Shown: positions 34,555-46,600, numbered from the stretch's first letter. The stretch is DNA of 64,000 bases from Astrothelium macrocarpum (GCA_021030915.1 JAGEMR010000024.1:1-64000), one strand, 5' to 3'. A program made the numbers and translations. The notes: generated from the letters alone by a model not told the origin.

Positions 34555-35539
34555 TTACTCCACAGCCTCCTTGCCACTCTGGCTATTCACCAAGCTCAGG
34601 TAGCAATTCCAGCCTATCACAGTATCCATTAGCCCGGCTCTCTCTCTCTCCTCCACAAACTCCGCACAAAGCAAAAACCGGAGCCCCCCCCGGGAAAATT
34701 CAGGCGGAGGAGACAGCAAGAAAGAGACACTCACCCAGCGCAATCACATTCACGACCAGCACGCGGTGCTCCAGCGGCACCACGCGGAAATTCACCATCT
34801 GCACCCACGGCCACACGGTCCAGTTGGCGCGCATCACGGGCGCCCACTTGTCCGCCAGCTTCTGGCGCACGGAGCCGCCCTCGAGCGCGGTCATCGTGGA
34901 GAGGAACATGGCGGCGTTGAGCGGCGCGAAGATCACCTGGTCGCAGCCCACCTGCGCGAGGATCTGCGCGTTGACGCTGCGCAGCCGGATCGATTGCTGC
35001 AGGAACTTGAACCAGAGCGTCGCGGCGGGACCGAAGATTGCTGGTGCGAGAGGGAGGGGGGTTAGTGTGGGTTTGGGGGTGGGGGAGGCGTGGGGGTGGA
35101 GAGGGAAAAGGTGGGAGATGTGTGAAGAGAGGGGAGGAAAAGGGGGGGGAAAGGGAAGGGGAGGGGGCTTACCACCGCCGTAGAAGGTCATGCGTGCGGT
35201 GCGGGCGAGTTCATGGTTGGCGAGGCCGCGCTTTTCGACGGCTTGTTGGGCGAGGACGTCGCCGGTGGCGTAGAGGACCTTGGGGGAAAGTCATGTGAGA
35301 TGGATGAAGCAATGAGATGAATTGATAGAAGGATCATGGTCTTGCAATGAATTGAAATGATGGACATGATGTCTTCCTCAGTATTTCGTGAAGAAACGTG
35401 ATAACTCACCGCGGAGGTAACAGCTTGAGTAAGGATCGGACGCCGCGCGAGCCTTGCTTGATACCTGGACGAGGGCGTATGGTGTTAGTGCAAGACCATC
35501 TACGAGACGATGTACTCAAGATACTCACCAGCGCAGCAT
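34555..35539 (-). CDS. SYM1: Mpv17/PMP22 family membrane protein (Sym1-like)
   Basis: Five exons give 178 aa: 35539-35529, 35464-35410, 35278-35173, 35040-34735, 34613-34555. All joins use GT-AG and keep phase. The start MLRWYQARLARRPILTQAVT is typical of the family, followed by GDVLAQQ. The signature region has DQVIFAPLNAAMFL and KANWTVWPWVQ-type text (here RANWTVWPWVQMVNFRVVP), ending in GWNCYLS. Family members are about 170-200 aa with four membrane helices. Yeast Sym1 is a mitochondrial inner-membrane protein needed in ethanol growth at high temperature; a role in metabolite or stress channel function is inferred. The tiny 11-nt first coding exon is supported by the conserved N-terminus. 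Confidence 0.9.
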
Positions 35540-36251
35540 AGCGAAGGACTAATTAGATAATTAAGTAAGTTGCTGGATGGAGGTTCGGAGGGTTGGAGAG
35601 ATCAAGCAATTGGGATAAAGGAGATTTGGCTACAAATAGTTTAGCGTTTACCAGGGGGCGTGGTGAGAAATACGAGTCGGGTCAGCCACGAGAAAAGGAA
35701 CAACAGCACATTAAGTATTTGTATTTTTGACACATTGACATAAGTAATTGCGAAGTCGGCGTCTAGAATCTGCAGGTGAGCAACGGCTCACTCATTAGTG
35801 ATCCGCTGGTTCAGGAAAATAGGTATGATGACATGCCCAAGTCAAAGGAACACGCTTAGCAGAAGCAATCATTCCATCTACATCCGAGATATCCTAATGT
35901 CAATCTCTACTACTACAAACGCTCTCAAAGAAATAGTCATCTCGTCCAAATGACGATCCGCAAGTTCGTATTAATCCTAAACGCCCCGCGGACGAATCGA
36001 CATTGAAAGAAAACGCTAGCCCCAAGCCCTCCTATACACATATAACAACATCATCTATCGCAACGGCAAACAGTTGGCAGTCTTGATGATCGAGACTCGA
36101 ATCGCCCTCTCGCTTCGTTCTTCATTTGAAAGTAACAATAAGGAAATCCCGGATGATACTGGATATCGTGTAATGTTACAAATAAGGAAATTGACTAATG
36201 ACTCAAACCCGATTTCTTCTTCTCTGTTTCGGTGGAGAACAGGGCTATTCA
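35540..36251. other. Intergenic
   Basis: Promoter side of the Sym1-like gene and 3' side of the syntaxin gene. No gene seen. Confidence 0.55.
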
Positions 36252-37678
36252 TTAGGCGATGAAATTGTGCGCTCTAATAGCAACAGCATTCAGCTGGGAC
36301 ATTGTGGAATCCTCGAGTAGCCAACGCTTCGAAGCAGGCTGTGATTGCGTATAAAGTTAGAAAGTTGCACATGAAATGAGATTTGTACAGAGTGAGTAGG
36401 TGTCTTACCTTGGGCGAAGTGCTTTTGTTGACCTCGACCACGACGACAACTATGATGACAATAATGATGATGAGGAGCACCACAATGCCCAAGCAGTACC
36501 ACTTCTTTCGGTTCCTGGCTCGTGCGGATACAATGGCAGTGTCGAGTTGCTGAGTGCCCTGATCAACATTGACCTTTGTCTCTTCGGCCTTTTGCTCGAT
36601 ATTCTGAACCAATGGCTCCTGCTCCATGACCAATTGATCGAGATCTTGGAATAGCTGGGACAATTCGATAATGTCGCGCTCGATCTTCTGGATAGCGTCG
36701 TGACGGGCTTGTACGCTACGGAGGGCAGACTGTGCAGCACCGCGACGGTCGGATTGCATGAGCTAGGAGACAGAGCGTTAGATTGTGTTTTGTCGTGGAA
36801 TGTGAAGCAATTTTGAGGGAAACACATACCGCCTGCTGGAAAATCTGTCCACTGCCCTCACCAACAGCATCCCGAACCTCATCATCCGTCGCATCTGGCC
36901 TCACAATCTTGTACTGTCTCATCTGCTGCTCAGTAACCTGCTTCCTGAAATCGCTGTCCTGTCTTTGATACTCTTGAATCGCCTTCTTCAGCCGACGATC
37001 CACCTTGCCCACCTGCGGTGCATTCCTCGGATCGCCGCTGACCGGCGAGCTCTTGACCTTGCGCACCCGTTCCGTTAGGCTGCGGTACTGGCTCATGATC
37101 TCTGAGGCCTGCGAGTCGATGGCCGTCGTCGACCCGGATGCATTCGAGATGAAGGTGCGCTGCGTCTGCGCGAGGTCTTGCAAAGCGTACTCGAGCTGAT
37201 CGAGGGACTCGTCAATGGCACGGCAGTCGTTGAGGATGGCGTTGGGGTCGCGGCCTGAGGCTCCGGCGCCGGGGCCGGGAGTGCGGCCGGGTGGATAACC
37301 TTGGCCTGCGAGAGGTTGCATTTCGACGTCTCCTGGTGTGGTGGGAAAAATGTGAGTAAATAGGGTGGGTGAGGAAAGAGAAATTTCAGTGGAAAGGAGG
37401 AGAAAAATGTACCATATGAGGGGGGTGTGGTGTCCCCTGAATTGCCATAGTTGTCATAGTTTTGCTGGCCATATGGCCGTTGCTGTGCATAGGGGTTCGG
37501 AGGATCGCGCTGATCGTAAGGGTTACGTTGGCCATAAGGGCCTTGATTATAGTTGTTGTACTGAACAGATGGATGAATTAGTCATTGTGTGTGGTCAAGC
37601 TTTGGAGGATGCCACGAAGGTTTCCGTGAAACTTTATTGGCGGTTCTATTAGGCTCAAGGGAAGATTCTTACACTCAT
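36252..37678 (-). CDS. SSO1: Plasma-membrane syntaxin (t-SNARE), Sso1/2 type
   Basis: Five exons give 365 aa: 37678-37673, 37560-37413, 37332-36830, 36762-36409, 36338-36252. An Asn/Gln/Tyr/Pro-rich N-terminus precedes a three-helix syntaxin N-domain (from DPNAILNDCRAIDE). The SNARE helix runs from about 255 to 315, with the central-layer Gln in VMEQEP, followed by one membrane helix rich in Ile/Val (GIVVLLIIIIVIIVVVVVEV). It mediates fusion of secretory vesicles with the plasma membrane together with a Sec9-type SNARE. Unusually for a tail-anchored SNARE, a last 87-nt exon adds about 29 residues beyond the membrane helix. Retaining the 70-nt last intron would give a different tail. The first exon encodes only Met-Ser. 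Confidence 0.9.
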
Positions 37679-38250
37679 GTTCACGATCCTGTTGGTCGGT
37701 CCCTGAAACGAGCTGAGCGTGCTTGGAATGGTCGTCCGCAAGACGGGATGTCAATGATCTCGGCGGTCAAGTGTGATCACGCGTAGTTTATACTGTGGGA
37801 ATGTGTGTATGGAATAAGTGGGTGGAGGAATGAAGAGAGGGCGGGCGCGAATAATTGAGCGATATATGTGGCGGCTCCGCGACATAAGCAGCTTCACCCC
37901 GGCATAGAAACCAGGTCCCTTCAAACACAGCTCGCACCTCGTCCGCCACTCACTATTTTGGTGCCGTCCATTGCTGTGCCGCGCTATCATTTCCATGCTG
38001 CTTTTCCCCAATGGCATGTATTTCTTCTACTGCAGCAGTGTCTAAACCATGTACGGTAGAGGCACGCACGTTTCGGTGGCTCATCTTCCGGGCACCATCT
38101 TCTCGTCTTCAGCTGCGCCTCAAGCCATACATGCTACACAGCCAACGAACCTTCGTGAACCATTGCGTGTCGGTTTTTTGTCATTGCTTATTATCTGACC
38201 ATAGAATCCTTGGGGTATCATTGCTGTCGTATCCCATAAACCATCTGCTG
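37679..38250. other. Intergenic
   Basis: 5' side of the syntaxin gene and 3' side of the next gene. No gene seen. Confidence 0.55.
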
Positions 38251-39744
38251 CTACTGTTCATCACCCTCAACTCCCCATCGACGACTCTCATCGCCGTCCT
38301 TCCAGTCCTGCTCGATGTACCCCAATCTCCGTTTCACTTCTTCTACTGTCTTCTCGTCGCCGGTGTTCTTCCCAATGTTGTCGCTGATTTTGACTGCTGA
38401 TCTACCGGCTGCAGATGAGAGCTTAATGACAATATTTAGAGGTATTGACTTCTTTCCAGATTCTAAGCGAACAAAATCATTCGTGAGGAATGTACCAATG
38501 CCAAACGACGGCTGGAAGCCAGCCTGTTCTGCTACTTCTTTGTACTCTAAGCAGCGTTCGACATTTAGGGAGTCTGAAAAGACGATGATCTTCCTGCCCT
38601 TGATTCCCTCGTCATCATAGAATTTACGCATGATTTTGACGAATTCCTTGGGATCGCCAGAGTCCTGTCGGGTTCCTGTGAAGACCTCGGCATAAGTCTT
38701 CTGAGTTGTTGCAACATCGTTTCCTGGGGGTGCTCTCAGCGGAGGTTCTGTCTGACTTAGCCTTTCTCGTGAAGGCGCTGTATTCGAACCTGCCCCGGAA
38801 GCCAGTGTGGCAGTCTGCCCTTGTCTAGCCACTGTCAACTTCGGTATTGGCTTCTTAAAAGCCTGAAGGAAATTCGAAGTTCCAAATGTATCCGTTAAAG
38901 CAATGCCGAGAACACCTTCACCAAAAGTGCCAACCCAATATCGAAGAGCTGTTTCACTAGCATCTTCGTAATTGTTTGTGATGGCTGCAACGCCCATGAA
39001 CCATTCGTGGGCCACTGTTCCCACTGGAGGTACTTTGAACTTTTGTGCAAAATGTACGTTACTGGTCCCTGTGAATTTTCCTGGCAAACCATTCTGTGCA
39101 CCCTCAGTTGCTGCTCGTAAAAGTCCTTCCATAACTAGCTGATGTGTGTGATAGTCTCGTCTTCTCCTGCTTCCAAACTCAGAGACTAGACAACCTTCTT
39201 TCAGTAGAGCAAGGCCCTTTTTCTTTGCATTGTCAACTTGGCCATGATAATCCCAATCTCTGTCGACGAACTTGAAATATGCCTCGCTTACAAGGGCAAG
39301 TAGCGGAATCTCATACAGAATTGTCTCTACCCAAAGGCCCTTGGTCTTCAACACAAGATCGCCAAAGTCCTCATCCTCATCTGAACTCGCCTCTTCCACA
39401 TTCTCAAAGGCAAGCTGAATTTGTTCGGAGGGCCGGAAACGAAAGGTCTTCATGTAATTGAGATATTGGTCACTTAAATAACTGCAAGTCGACCTAAGAA
39501 AACGGATTTCGTCGTCTGCTATAGTAATGTTGCCTAGCCTTTCAATCTGATATTCAAGCCAACGGAATGCAGCACGGTTTAATCTCATGTGCTTGGTACG
39601 ATTGGTGAAATCATAAGTGACTTGCACGTCCGGGAAATATTTGAGAACGGCGCATTGCATGGTAAGCTTGTAGAGATCGGTATCTAGAAAGGAAAAGATA
39701 CCCTCCGGCAAAGGCTCCTGCGAGCCATTTGTCACGGTGGACAT
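38251..39744 (-). CDS. NPT1: Nicotinate phosphoribosyltransferase
   Basis: A single exon gives 497 aa from the ATG at 39744 (MSTVTNG). The frame is open further upstream, but the conserved protein begins just after this Met (DTDLYKLTMQ at about residue 20). It converts nicotinate and PRPP (with ATP) to nicotinate mononucleotide in the Preiss-Handler route to NAD. Motifs visible in order: YDFTNR, EFGSRRRRDY, GTSNVHFAQ, GTVAHEWFMG (catalytic His region), DTFGTSNF, RQDSGDP and FSDSLN, then FGIGTFLTND. It is longer than yeast Npt1 (429 aa), owing mainly to an acidic insertion (SSDEDEDFGD) and a Ser/Pro/Thr-rich insertion before TYAEVF. It is divergent from the F-box-like gene, with 194 bases between starts. 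Confidence 0.95.
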   Translation of the reverse strand: MSTVTNGSQEPLPEGIFSFLDTDLYKLTMQCAVLKYFPDVQVTYDFTNRTKHMRLNRAAFRWLEYQIERLGNITIADDEIRFLRSTCSYLSDQYLNYMKTFRFRPSEQIQLAFENVEEASSDEDEDFGDLVLKTKGLWVETILYEIPLLALVSEAYFKFVDRDWDYHGQVDNAKKKGLALLKEGCLVSEFGSRRRRDYHTHQLVMEGLLRAATEGAQNGLPGKFTGTSNVHFAQKFKVPPVGTVAHEWFMGVAAITNNYEDASETALRYWVGTFGEGVLGIALTDTFGTSNFLQAFKKPIPKLTVARQGQTATLASGAGSNTAPSRERLSQTEPPLRAPPGNDVATTQKTYAEVFTGTRQDSGDPKEFVKIMRKFYDDEGIKGRKIIVFSDSLNVERCLEYKEVAEQAGFQPSFGIGTFLTNDFVRLESGKKSIPLNIVIKLSSAAGRSAVKISDNIGKNTGDEKTVEEVKRRLGYIEQDWKDGDESRRWGVEGDEQ

Positions 39745-39938
39745 GCTCGTCCGGGATGTCTTTAGCAAGATGCCGGATTTCAAGCTTGTCAGAGAATGTA
39801 AAGGGCATAAAAGGCTAGAGCTTGGGGTCGAAGCGGGATGGTGGCGGAGGTCGTGTCGCAGGAGGGACTTTCTCTGACATTCCACCCTCCCGTTGTTTGT
39901 TCCTCCTATGATCCAGCTACAAACGCGTCCTGCAAACA
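39745..39938. promoter_or_regulatory. Short divergent promoter region
   Basis: Only 194 bases separate the two start codons, so both genes must share upstream sequence. No specific site recognised. Confidence 0.5.
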
Positions 39939-41244
39939 ATGACAGATCCGTCGTCCAACTTACGGCACTTCCGTCTTCTGGATCTCCCTCCGGAACTACG
40001 AGATGAGATATACGGCCTTGCATTGGCCCCCACATTTCACGAGGAAGAAGCCTACTCTTGGCGAGAATATCGATTGGGCCTGCTTCGAGTAAGCAAGCAA
40101 GTCCGAGACGAGGCACTAGAAATTTTCAGAAGAGACAACATCTTTTGTCTGATCGAATCGCCAGTCAGTCATCGTCCTTTACTCTCTGCGGTAAATCTAC
40201 GCTAACTCACCATCCCTCTCACAGTGGACAGAAACCGAAAACCATATTGCAGTCTTGGGCCATGTCCCTCTCATCGTGCCCCCCGGCCGACCACCCACTC
40301 GCTTGCCCAAACACCACCTCTCCATCCAAATCGACTCCCCGGAACTCTACACGCATGGCTTTTTCTCCAAAATACCCATCCTCATCTCCGACCTCCCCAC
40401 CTTCACAAACATGTGGTGCCTCTCTGACCTCTCCCACCCCAACCTCAACACACACTTCCGCCTGACTCTCCACCTATACAACCCCTTCGCCCCCACCTAC
40501 GCCGACCCCATGCTCCCCAAGGCACTCCAAGAGCGCCTACTCCTCCCCTTCGGCGCGGTCAAAAACCTCCCGCAAGTGCACATCCACGGGCCGCACCACC
40601 CAAGCATCGAAAAGACGCTCCGCACCACCATGGCGATCCCCGTGCCCTCACCCGAATCGTGTCTCGAGGACGCGACGGCGCTCAAAGACGCCGGCAACGC
40701 GCTGCTGCAGCAGGGCGACTACCGCGGCGCGCTCGCCAAGTACGAAGCGAGCTTCGCGGCGATTTTCATCATCGTGCGCGGGCGCCGCCGCGACATCTGG
40801 GGCGAGGCGTACTTCCAGACGACGCTGCGCGAGGGCAAGTTCAAGGACCAGAATGGCGGGCAGGTGGCCATTACGCTGCGCGTGCGGCTGGTCGCGAATG
40901 TGTGTCTGGCGTACTTGAAGCTGGGCGAGTGGGAGGAGACGCGGTTTTGGGGCCGGCGGACGATCCGTATGATTCGCATGGCGTTGCTGGGCGGGCAGGA
41001 CGAAGAAGATGGGCAAGGGGGTGATGGTGGGCATCATGCGGGTTGGACGGAGGAGGAGGAGGTGTATATGCAGGCTCCCGCGGCGGATCAGGTGGGGAAG
41101 ATTTACTATCGGACGGGGATTGCTGCGAGGGAGTTGGGGGATAAGGATGAGGCGAGGAGGTTGCTGAGGATTGCGCAGAGGTATTTGCCGAATGATCAGC
41201 AGGTCAAGAAGGATGTGGCGTCGGTGGCTTTGAGTATATTGTAA
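39939..41244 (+). CDS. F-box-like N-terminus / TPR-type protein
   Basis: The preferred model has exons 39939-40163 and 40225-41244 (intron 61 nt with donor GTCAGT), giving 414 aa. A donor at 40191 would leave a 34-nt intron, which is too short. The N-terminus (LRHFRLLDLPPELRDEIYGLAL, then LGLLRVSKQVRDEALEIF) is the common fungal F-box-like/2EXR type. The C-terminal half has TPR-style helices (ALKDAGNALLQQGDYRGALAKYEASF, ANVCLAYLKLGEWEETRFWG, YRTGIAARELGDKDEARRLL). It could be an adaptor in protein turnover, by inference only. Third-position GC is much higher in exon 2 than in exon 1. A GTAAGT word overlaps the stop codon, but splicing there only reaches another stop. Confidence 0.8.
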
Positions 41245-41735
41245 GTGTGCCCTTTTGTAGTGGTACTGCAATGCTGTGTCTATTTGTGCATAGTTGATCT
41301 CACTGCTGGATACGTGGAGTATGTATTTACCGTGTAGCAGTTCAACACAATATTTACAAAATCCAAGTTTATGTAGCGGGACGGACATCAGTCAATATTC
41401 GCCGTAAATAGGAGAAAAGTAAGACATCGCTTTCTAGAGTCTATAGATCCATTATATTAAGGACGCTCAAAAAGAAATTCGTGGAAGGGGCGGCGCTTTC
41501 GAGTCGATTTCAGCAACTTCCCAAGATTTATGGACATTTCTAAAGGGATTGTGAAGCCTACTCTACTACGACGGCAGCAGAATAGAGCGTATTCCCTCTT
41601 TCATGTACCATTGACCCTTTTTGTGTCTCTCAGCGTTCGTTGCCTTCATCGATTACTTCGACCTCTCAAGCATCTGGCTAAGTGGTTGTTCAGTTTGGAG
41701 TCTCATCTGGAAAGACCTCCTTTACCAGCGTCTTT
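41245..41735. other. Convergent 3' intergenic region
   Basis: Between two gene ends. No gene seen. Confidence 0.6.
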
Positions 41736-43564
41736 TTATTGACTGTTCATTCCCATTAGCACACCGTCCTCATTTCGGGAAACAGAAAGCAACTCACTTT
41801 TACCCATTGCATTCCTCGGAATCCTCTCTACAACCTTCATCTCCTGCGGAATCTTATACGCAGCCAACTTCTCCTTCAACGCCCTCCTCATATCCAATGG
41901 ACTCCACTCTTTCCCCCCCTTTCCACCCTTCCTCCCCTCCTCACTCAACATCACCACCGCCGCCACCTTCTGTCCCCACTGCTCGCTCGGCAGCGCCACC
42001 ACCGCCACCTCCTCCACCTCCCCCAGCGCCAACATCTCCCGCTCCACCTCCAACGCCGACACCTTCTCCCCCCCAGTCTTAATAATATCCGCCGACTTTC
42101 TCCCCTGAATAAAATACATCGGTCCCCTCGCCCACTCCCCACTCTCCCCCTCTCCCGCGCCCTCGACACGCCTCCTCACCGCCACATCGCCCGTACGAAA
42201 CCAGCTCCCACGCCCATCCCCCCCCTCCACAAACTCCCTCGCCGTCGCCTCCGCATCATCCCAATACCCCTCAAACACCGTCGCACCCCTCAACTGGATC
42301 TCCCCCTGCCTCCCCTCCCTTCCCTCATCAACCGGTATCACCCGCCCATCCTCACCATCGACCAGCCGCGCCTCCACCCCAGGCAGCGGCCACCCGACGC
42401 TCCCATCGACGCGATCGACCACCGCCAGCCCGCCCGACAGCGCCATGCCCACCTCCGTCATGCCGTACCGCTCGAGCAGCACGTTGCCGTCGCTCAGCGC
42501 GGTCCACGCTGTGCGCGTCGGCGTGGGGAGTGCCGCCGAGCCCGAGATGTTGAGGCGCAGGTTGCGGGGGCAGATGGCGGTGCGGGTTGCGGCGCGCAGG
42601 GGCGCCGAGAGCTGGGCGTGCGACGCGAGGAGGCGCGTGTAGATTGTGGGGACGGCGGTGAAGAAGGTGATGGGGCGTTTGTTTGGAGGGGTGGCGGAGG
42701 TGCCGTTGGTGGCGAGGAAGGGCGTCGCGAGACGTTCCCAGACGCGGGTCGCGTTGAAGGGGAACATGAATTCGATGGTGGAGCCGGCGAGGAGCGGGGT
42801 CAGGAGGGCGTTGACGGTGCCGTGGATGTGGTGGAGGGGGAGAGGGTGGAGGAGGTGGTCGGTGGGGGAGTAGTGCCAGGCTTGGTGGAGGGAGCGTGCT
42901 TGTGCGGTTAGGGTGGATTCGGAGAGGAAGACGCCTTTCTATTTTGAGTCAGTTAGGAGCGTTTCCATGGAGGATTGTTGGCGTTCTACCGGTCGGCTTG
43001 TTGTCCCTGAAGTGTATAGCATCATGCCTCCAACAGATGATCCGGTATCTTTAAGCTTAATCTCCTCTCCACCAGATCTTCCCTTCTCAATTTTCTGAAC
43101 TTTTGATACCAGCGTTCCATGCTCCAATCCTTCTTTGACCACCTGTTCTGCCTTGCCGAAAAACTTTTGGGATGAGAGGAAGGCCAATGCCCGGCTATGA
43201 TTGACGACATATTGAAGCTCGTGAGATGGAAACTCGGGAGACATAGGCACAGCGATGCCATGATTCGCAAAGATAGAAAGCAAGGTTACTGCAGCGTTTT
43301 AGCCGTGAACCATTCCTAGTAATAAGAATTGCAATTCGCACCTACATAATCATATCCATTCTCTATTAAGAAAGCTATCCTTTCCCCAGCTAGATCTCTG
43401 CCATCGACCGTCTGTTTAAGATTGTCTTTTGAATCCGCAACATCTCTAAGTAATTCGCCGTAAGTGAAACTCCGTCCAGATGATGAATGTACAATAGCCG
43501 TGGAATTGGGGTCGTGTTCAGCGATAGCCTCGAAAAGAGGTAATTTTGGAAGTGTAGAGGCCAT
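41736..43564 (-). CDS. Acyl-CoA synthetase, malonyl-CoA synthetase (ACSF3)-like
   Basis: Exons 43564-43342, 43288-42990 and 42938-41736 (introns 53 and 51 nt) give 574 aa. The second splice restores the phosphate-binding loop LYTSGTTSRPKGV. Other ANL-superfamily motifs: PLHHIHG, RYGMTEVGM, WFRTGDVA, GRKSADIIKTGGEKVSALEVE and a final PRNAMGKSELL with the catalytic Lys. The IKTGGEKVSALEVE form and overall length resemble the malonyl-CoA synthetase group, which activates malonate (or methylmalonate) to the CoA ester, usually in mitochondria. No clear mitochondrial presequence is seen at MASTLPKLPLFEAIA. Exon 3 is strikingly GC-rich compared with exons 1-2. Confidence 0.88.
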
Positions 43565-44237
43565 GTGAACGGATGTTGGAAATCTATTTCTATTGATAAT
43601 ACACGATATTAAAATCGAACGAGAGCGAAATGGAAATCTAGATTGTGAGCATCTTAGCTGCACCATCGGATTCTAAGAAAAAGAGAATCCCCGGAGTAAA
43701 GACAAGCATCGGGTCCCTAGGTAAGATTATCGGCGATTGATTTAGGTCTCCGTTCAAAGCTGGGGCCGAAGACCGAAGATTATCGTGAGATTTCTTTTTC
43801 TGAACAGTCAAGACATTCATCCCCACATCCCAGCAACGAGAATTTGTGCAGTGGAGCAGTCTCATTTGCAAGTACTTGGGTCAACCATGAGGTAGTGTGA
43901 AGCTTGAGGACTTTGGAGGGGCACTTGTATTTATGATCTTCCGGCATTCCGTGACTTCATATGCAAGACATGCTATTACGGACTCTGCGATTGGTCTCTA
44001 GACGTACCATGTCAAACACGGCGGAATCTCAGACGCCTGTAGAAGATGCTATAAGAGCAAAAGTAAGACTTGAGTTCAATCTACTTCCATGAGTTCTGTT
44101 GTATCTGAAGAATATCCTTCCGGAAAAATGTAATCGGAATGTAACTCCGTTCACCCAAAAATTAACTGAGAAGCGATGTCGACTTTGATTTTCATTCATA
44201 GTTTAATTTAAATTTAGGGGTATGCAATTGTTGCAGC
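43565..44237. other. Divergent intergenic region
   Basis: No gene recognised. It presumably holds the promoter of the ligase. Confidence 0.5.
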
Positions 44238-44633
44238 ATGAGCTTATCGACTCCAGATTACACAATCTCTCCAACCTACCACGCTAGAGATTGCCAACGA
44301 TTCCCATCTCCATTCTCATCACAAGGCTATGCAAGGCAGGTTAGTAGTCTCTGTCTACTCGAAATAGCTCCTATTCCTTTCCTTTCGCCTTTAAAAACAT
44401 GCCAGCTTATTCGACATCACAGTACCTCTCGCGAAACGCATTTTCGTCTCGCTATAACATCTCCCCTGTTCGCATCCAAGCCGCAGCCGGCTCGCCACCG
44501 TATGGTATACGCCCTGCTGAAAGATGAAATGGCTGCTATTGGCGGAATTCACGCATTGCAGCTCAAAACGCGAACTCCTGAAGAAGAGCAGAGGGTCAGA
44601 GAACGAGAGGCTGCCGAAGAGGCTGGAGCCTAA
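44238..44633 (+). CDS. Small hypothetical protein (model uncertain)
   Basis: An open frame of 131 codons from ATG 44238. Its last 35 codons (MAAIGGIHALQLKTRTPEEE and a Glu/Arg/Ala-rich helix) look more protein-like than the start. An alternative splice (GTTAGT at 44340 to CAG at 44422) gives a different tail beginning YLSRNAFSSRYNISPV. A further ATG at 44399 opens a basic, Ser/Arg-rich, presequence-like peptide in another frame. I do not recognise the protein and cannot choose between the frames. Confidence 0.35.
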   Translation: MSLSTPDYTISPTYHARDCQRFPSPFSSQGYARQVSSLCLLEIAPIPFLSPLKTCQLIRHHSTSRETHFRLAITSPLFASKPQPARHRMVYALLKDEMAAIGGIHALQLKTRTPEEEQRVREREAAEEAGA

Positions 44634-46600
44634 TCCAGAGTCAATATATTACTCGAATGCGCAGCGGCGGCCAGGTTATAAGTGGTCTGGATTTTGTATA
44701 TATCTTCTTTCACGTTTCCTCGATTTGAGACCAATCTATGGCTGCTTCAAGTTTTTTGATCCCATGATGTAGACGGTGGCCCTGGTCTTTTAACCTTGAG
44801 ATAAAGCAACCAGATTGATGCTTAGTCAACTTATCACGTGTATTATTAGAATGGCTGCCACAGTAGTCTCCATCCAAGATTCTGTCTCTCAGGAAATACC
44901 CGTCAGAATTCAGAAACCCACAAGGGACATATTCTCAGTTCTATAGGATAAATGAAGATACCTCGTGCCGACATGCGTGGAGAGAGCTGGAACGAGAGCA
45001 TTCGATTGGGGGAACGAAGGTGCGTAGGAAGATGCGTGCCAATATAACCAATGGGATCGAATCGAGTGGGGAAGGTTGTTTATGAGATTCAGCTTACGGC
45101 GCTCTAGAATCGGAAGTTGTGCTGCCAGCAGAGCTGAAGGCTATGCATGTAATCTTGAGCCGGTACAGGAAATTGCGTATCTGAGTGAGAAACGGAATCT
45201 TGGTTTACGCGATTGGTTTCGACGCTGTAGAAAATCCAGTTTGGTTTTTTCATGCAACTGTCACTTGAATGACCGCACTGGATCCGCAATATAATATTTT
45301 TTGTGCGTTCATCTGCTTTTGCAAATATATAGAAATTGAGTTTTTCTTAGCGTTAACAGGCATTTTTAGGATGCCAATGAAATACCAGCGAAAACGTGGT
45401 AGGAAAAGAGGCAAGAAATGCTGACACTGTCGCAAAAAAGGGTTGTAAACGAAATGAATTACGACTCCATTGCTATGCCATACAGCTCAGCTTCAAGAGA
45501 TTCATGAGCTGCATTGAGCGATCAGCGCACAGCGGTACATTAGTCTAAATCATTCTCATTAAAATGTCAGGTGCTCAAATACGACAATGGTGTTCTTGTG
45601 ATCGAGGTGGAATCTGGTGACATTTTATTGGCAAATCCATCAGCATGCAACTTCAGGCGAGCATCAGCACAATATTACATACGTAGTGATAGACTGGATA
45701 GAGAAGCCAGCGCTCGTATTCCGTACTTAGTTTCACCGGTCTTGCAAAACTCGCCACAACATACCATTTTCAGCCAAGTCAAGGCGTAGCCAAAGCGGAG
45801 ACGGTTGGAAAGAGGCTGAAACCGGTAGACTTGCAACGAGAAAGCAGATCTTCACATGTTTCAAGTAATATTACCCCACAAGAAGGCTGAGCATAATTGG
45901 TCTATAGCTAGGTAGGTAATATTACATGTGTCAAATTAGTTCCCGTCGCATAATAGGAACCGTACTTCGTATCAGGTACAAAGTACTGTTGCCCATCTGC
46001 AAGGTCTATCTCTAAAGCTACAGGGTCAAGGGAATCTCAAGTCTCCAGATACAAAAAAGCCGCCCGCCAGCCATGACCGGTATGAAATCTCCGGACAGGC
46101 ATTGTATGAAAAAATGCAGTGTAAAATCCTACCAACACCTCTCACATGCCGCTTCCAATAGCACAAAACTCGCAAGCCTCAAAGCCAAAGAACCAAAGAT
46201 AAAAGTAGAAAACGTGTGACCGGTGCAGTAAAGGAAATAAGGTGGTGTTGTCGTGATTCAAGGTTTGATTGAGGGCGACGTGGAGGCTGAGCAGGATCCA
46301 CCCCCCACCCCTCCCCCCCCCTTTCCAACAGTGTGGCGCATCCCAACGGCACGAGCCAGTTTGACTAAGCACTCAGCCCCTAGCGAATCCGCATTGTGGA
46401 ACTCAAGAAAACGCCGAAACCACCAAGACCGAGGAAACAAAGTTCAGATGACCCAAGCTCCCTTCCCTCCCCCGTGGCACACAATGGAACGCCTCAATCC
46501 CAAGACAATGACCGAAAATACGACATCCGCAGCAATCCGAGCAGACCGGGTGAACGGTGACAGAGAGATGGCGTCGGTGCTGAAAGATGTGTGCATGCCG
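44634..46600. other. Long intergenic region, no gene recognised
   Basis: Frames of 60-135 codons overlap on both strands without family signatures. A C-rich run is present near 46300-46322. Confidence 0.5.

Noticed and set aside
34494..35298. Plus-strand frames opposite the Sym1-like gene
   Set aside because: Shadow frames of a GC-rich gene that is well supported on the minus strand.
40191..40224. 34-nt intron in the F-box-like/TPR gene
   Set aside because: Shorter than all other introns here; the 61-nt alternative with donor GTCAGT keeps the same phase.
41736..42911. Plus-strand Pro/Ser-rich and Gly/Glu/Val-rich frames
   Set aside because: Shadow frames of the GC-rich third exon of the acyl-CoA synthetase.
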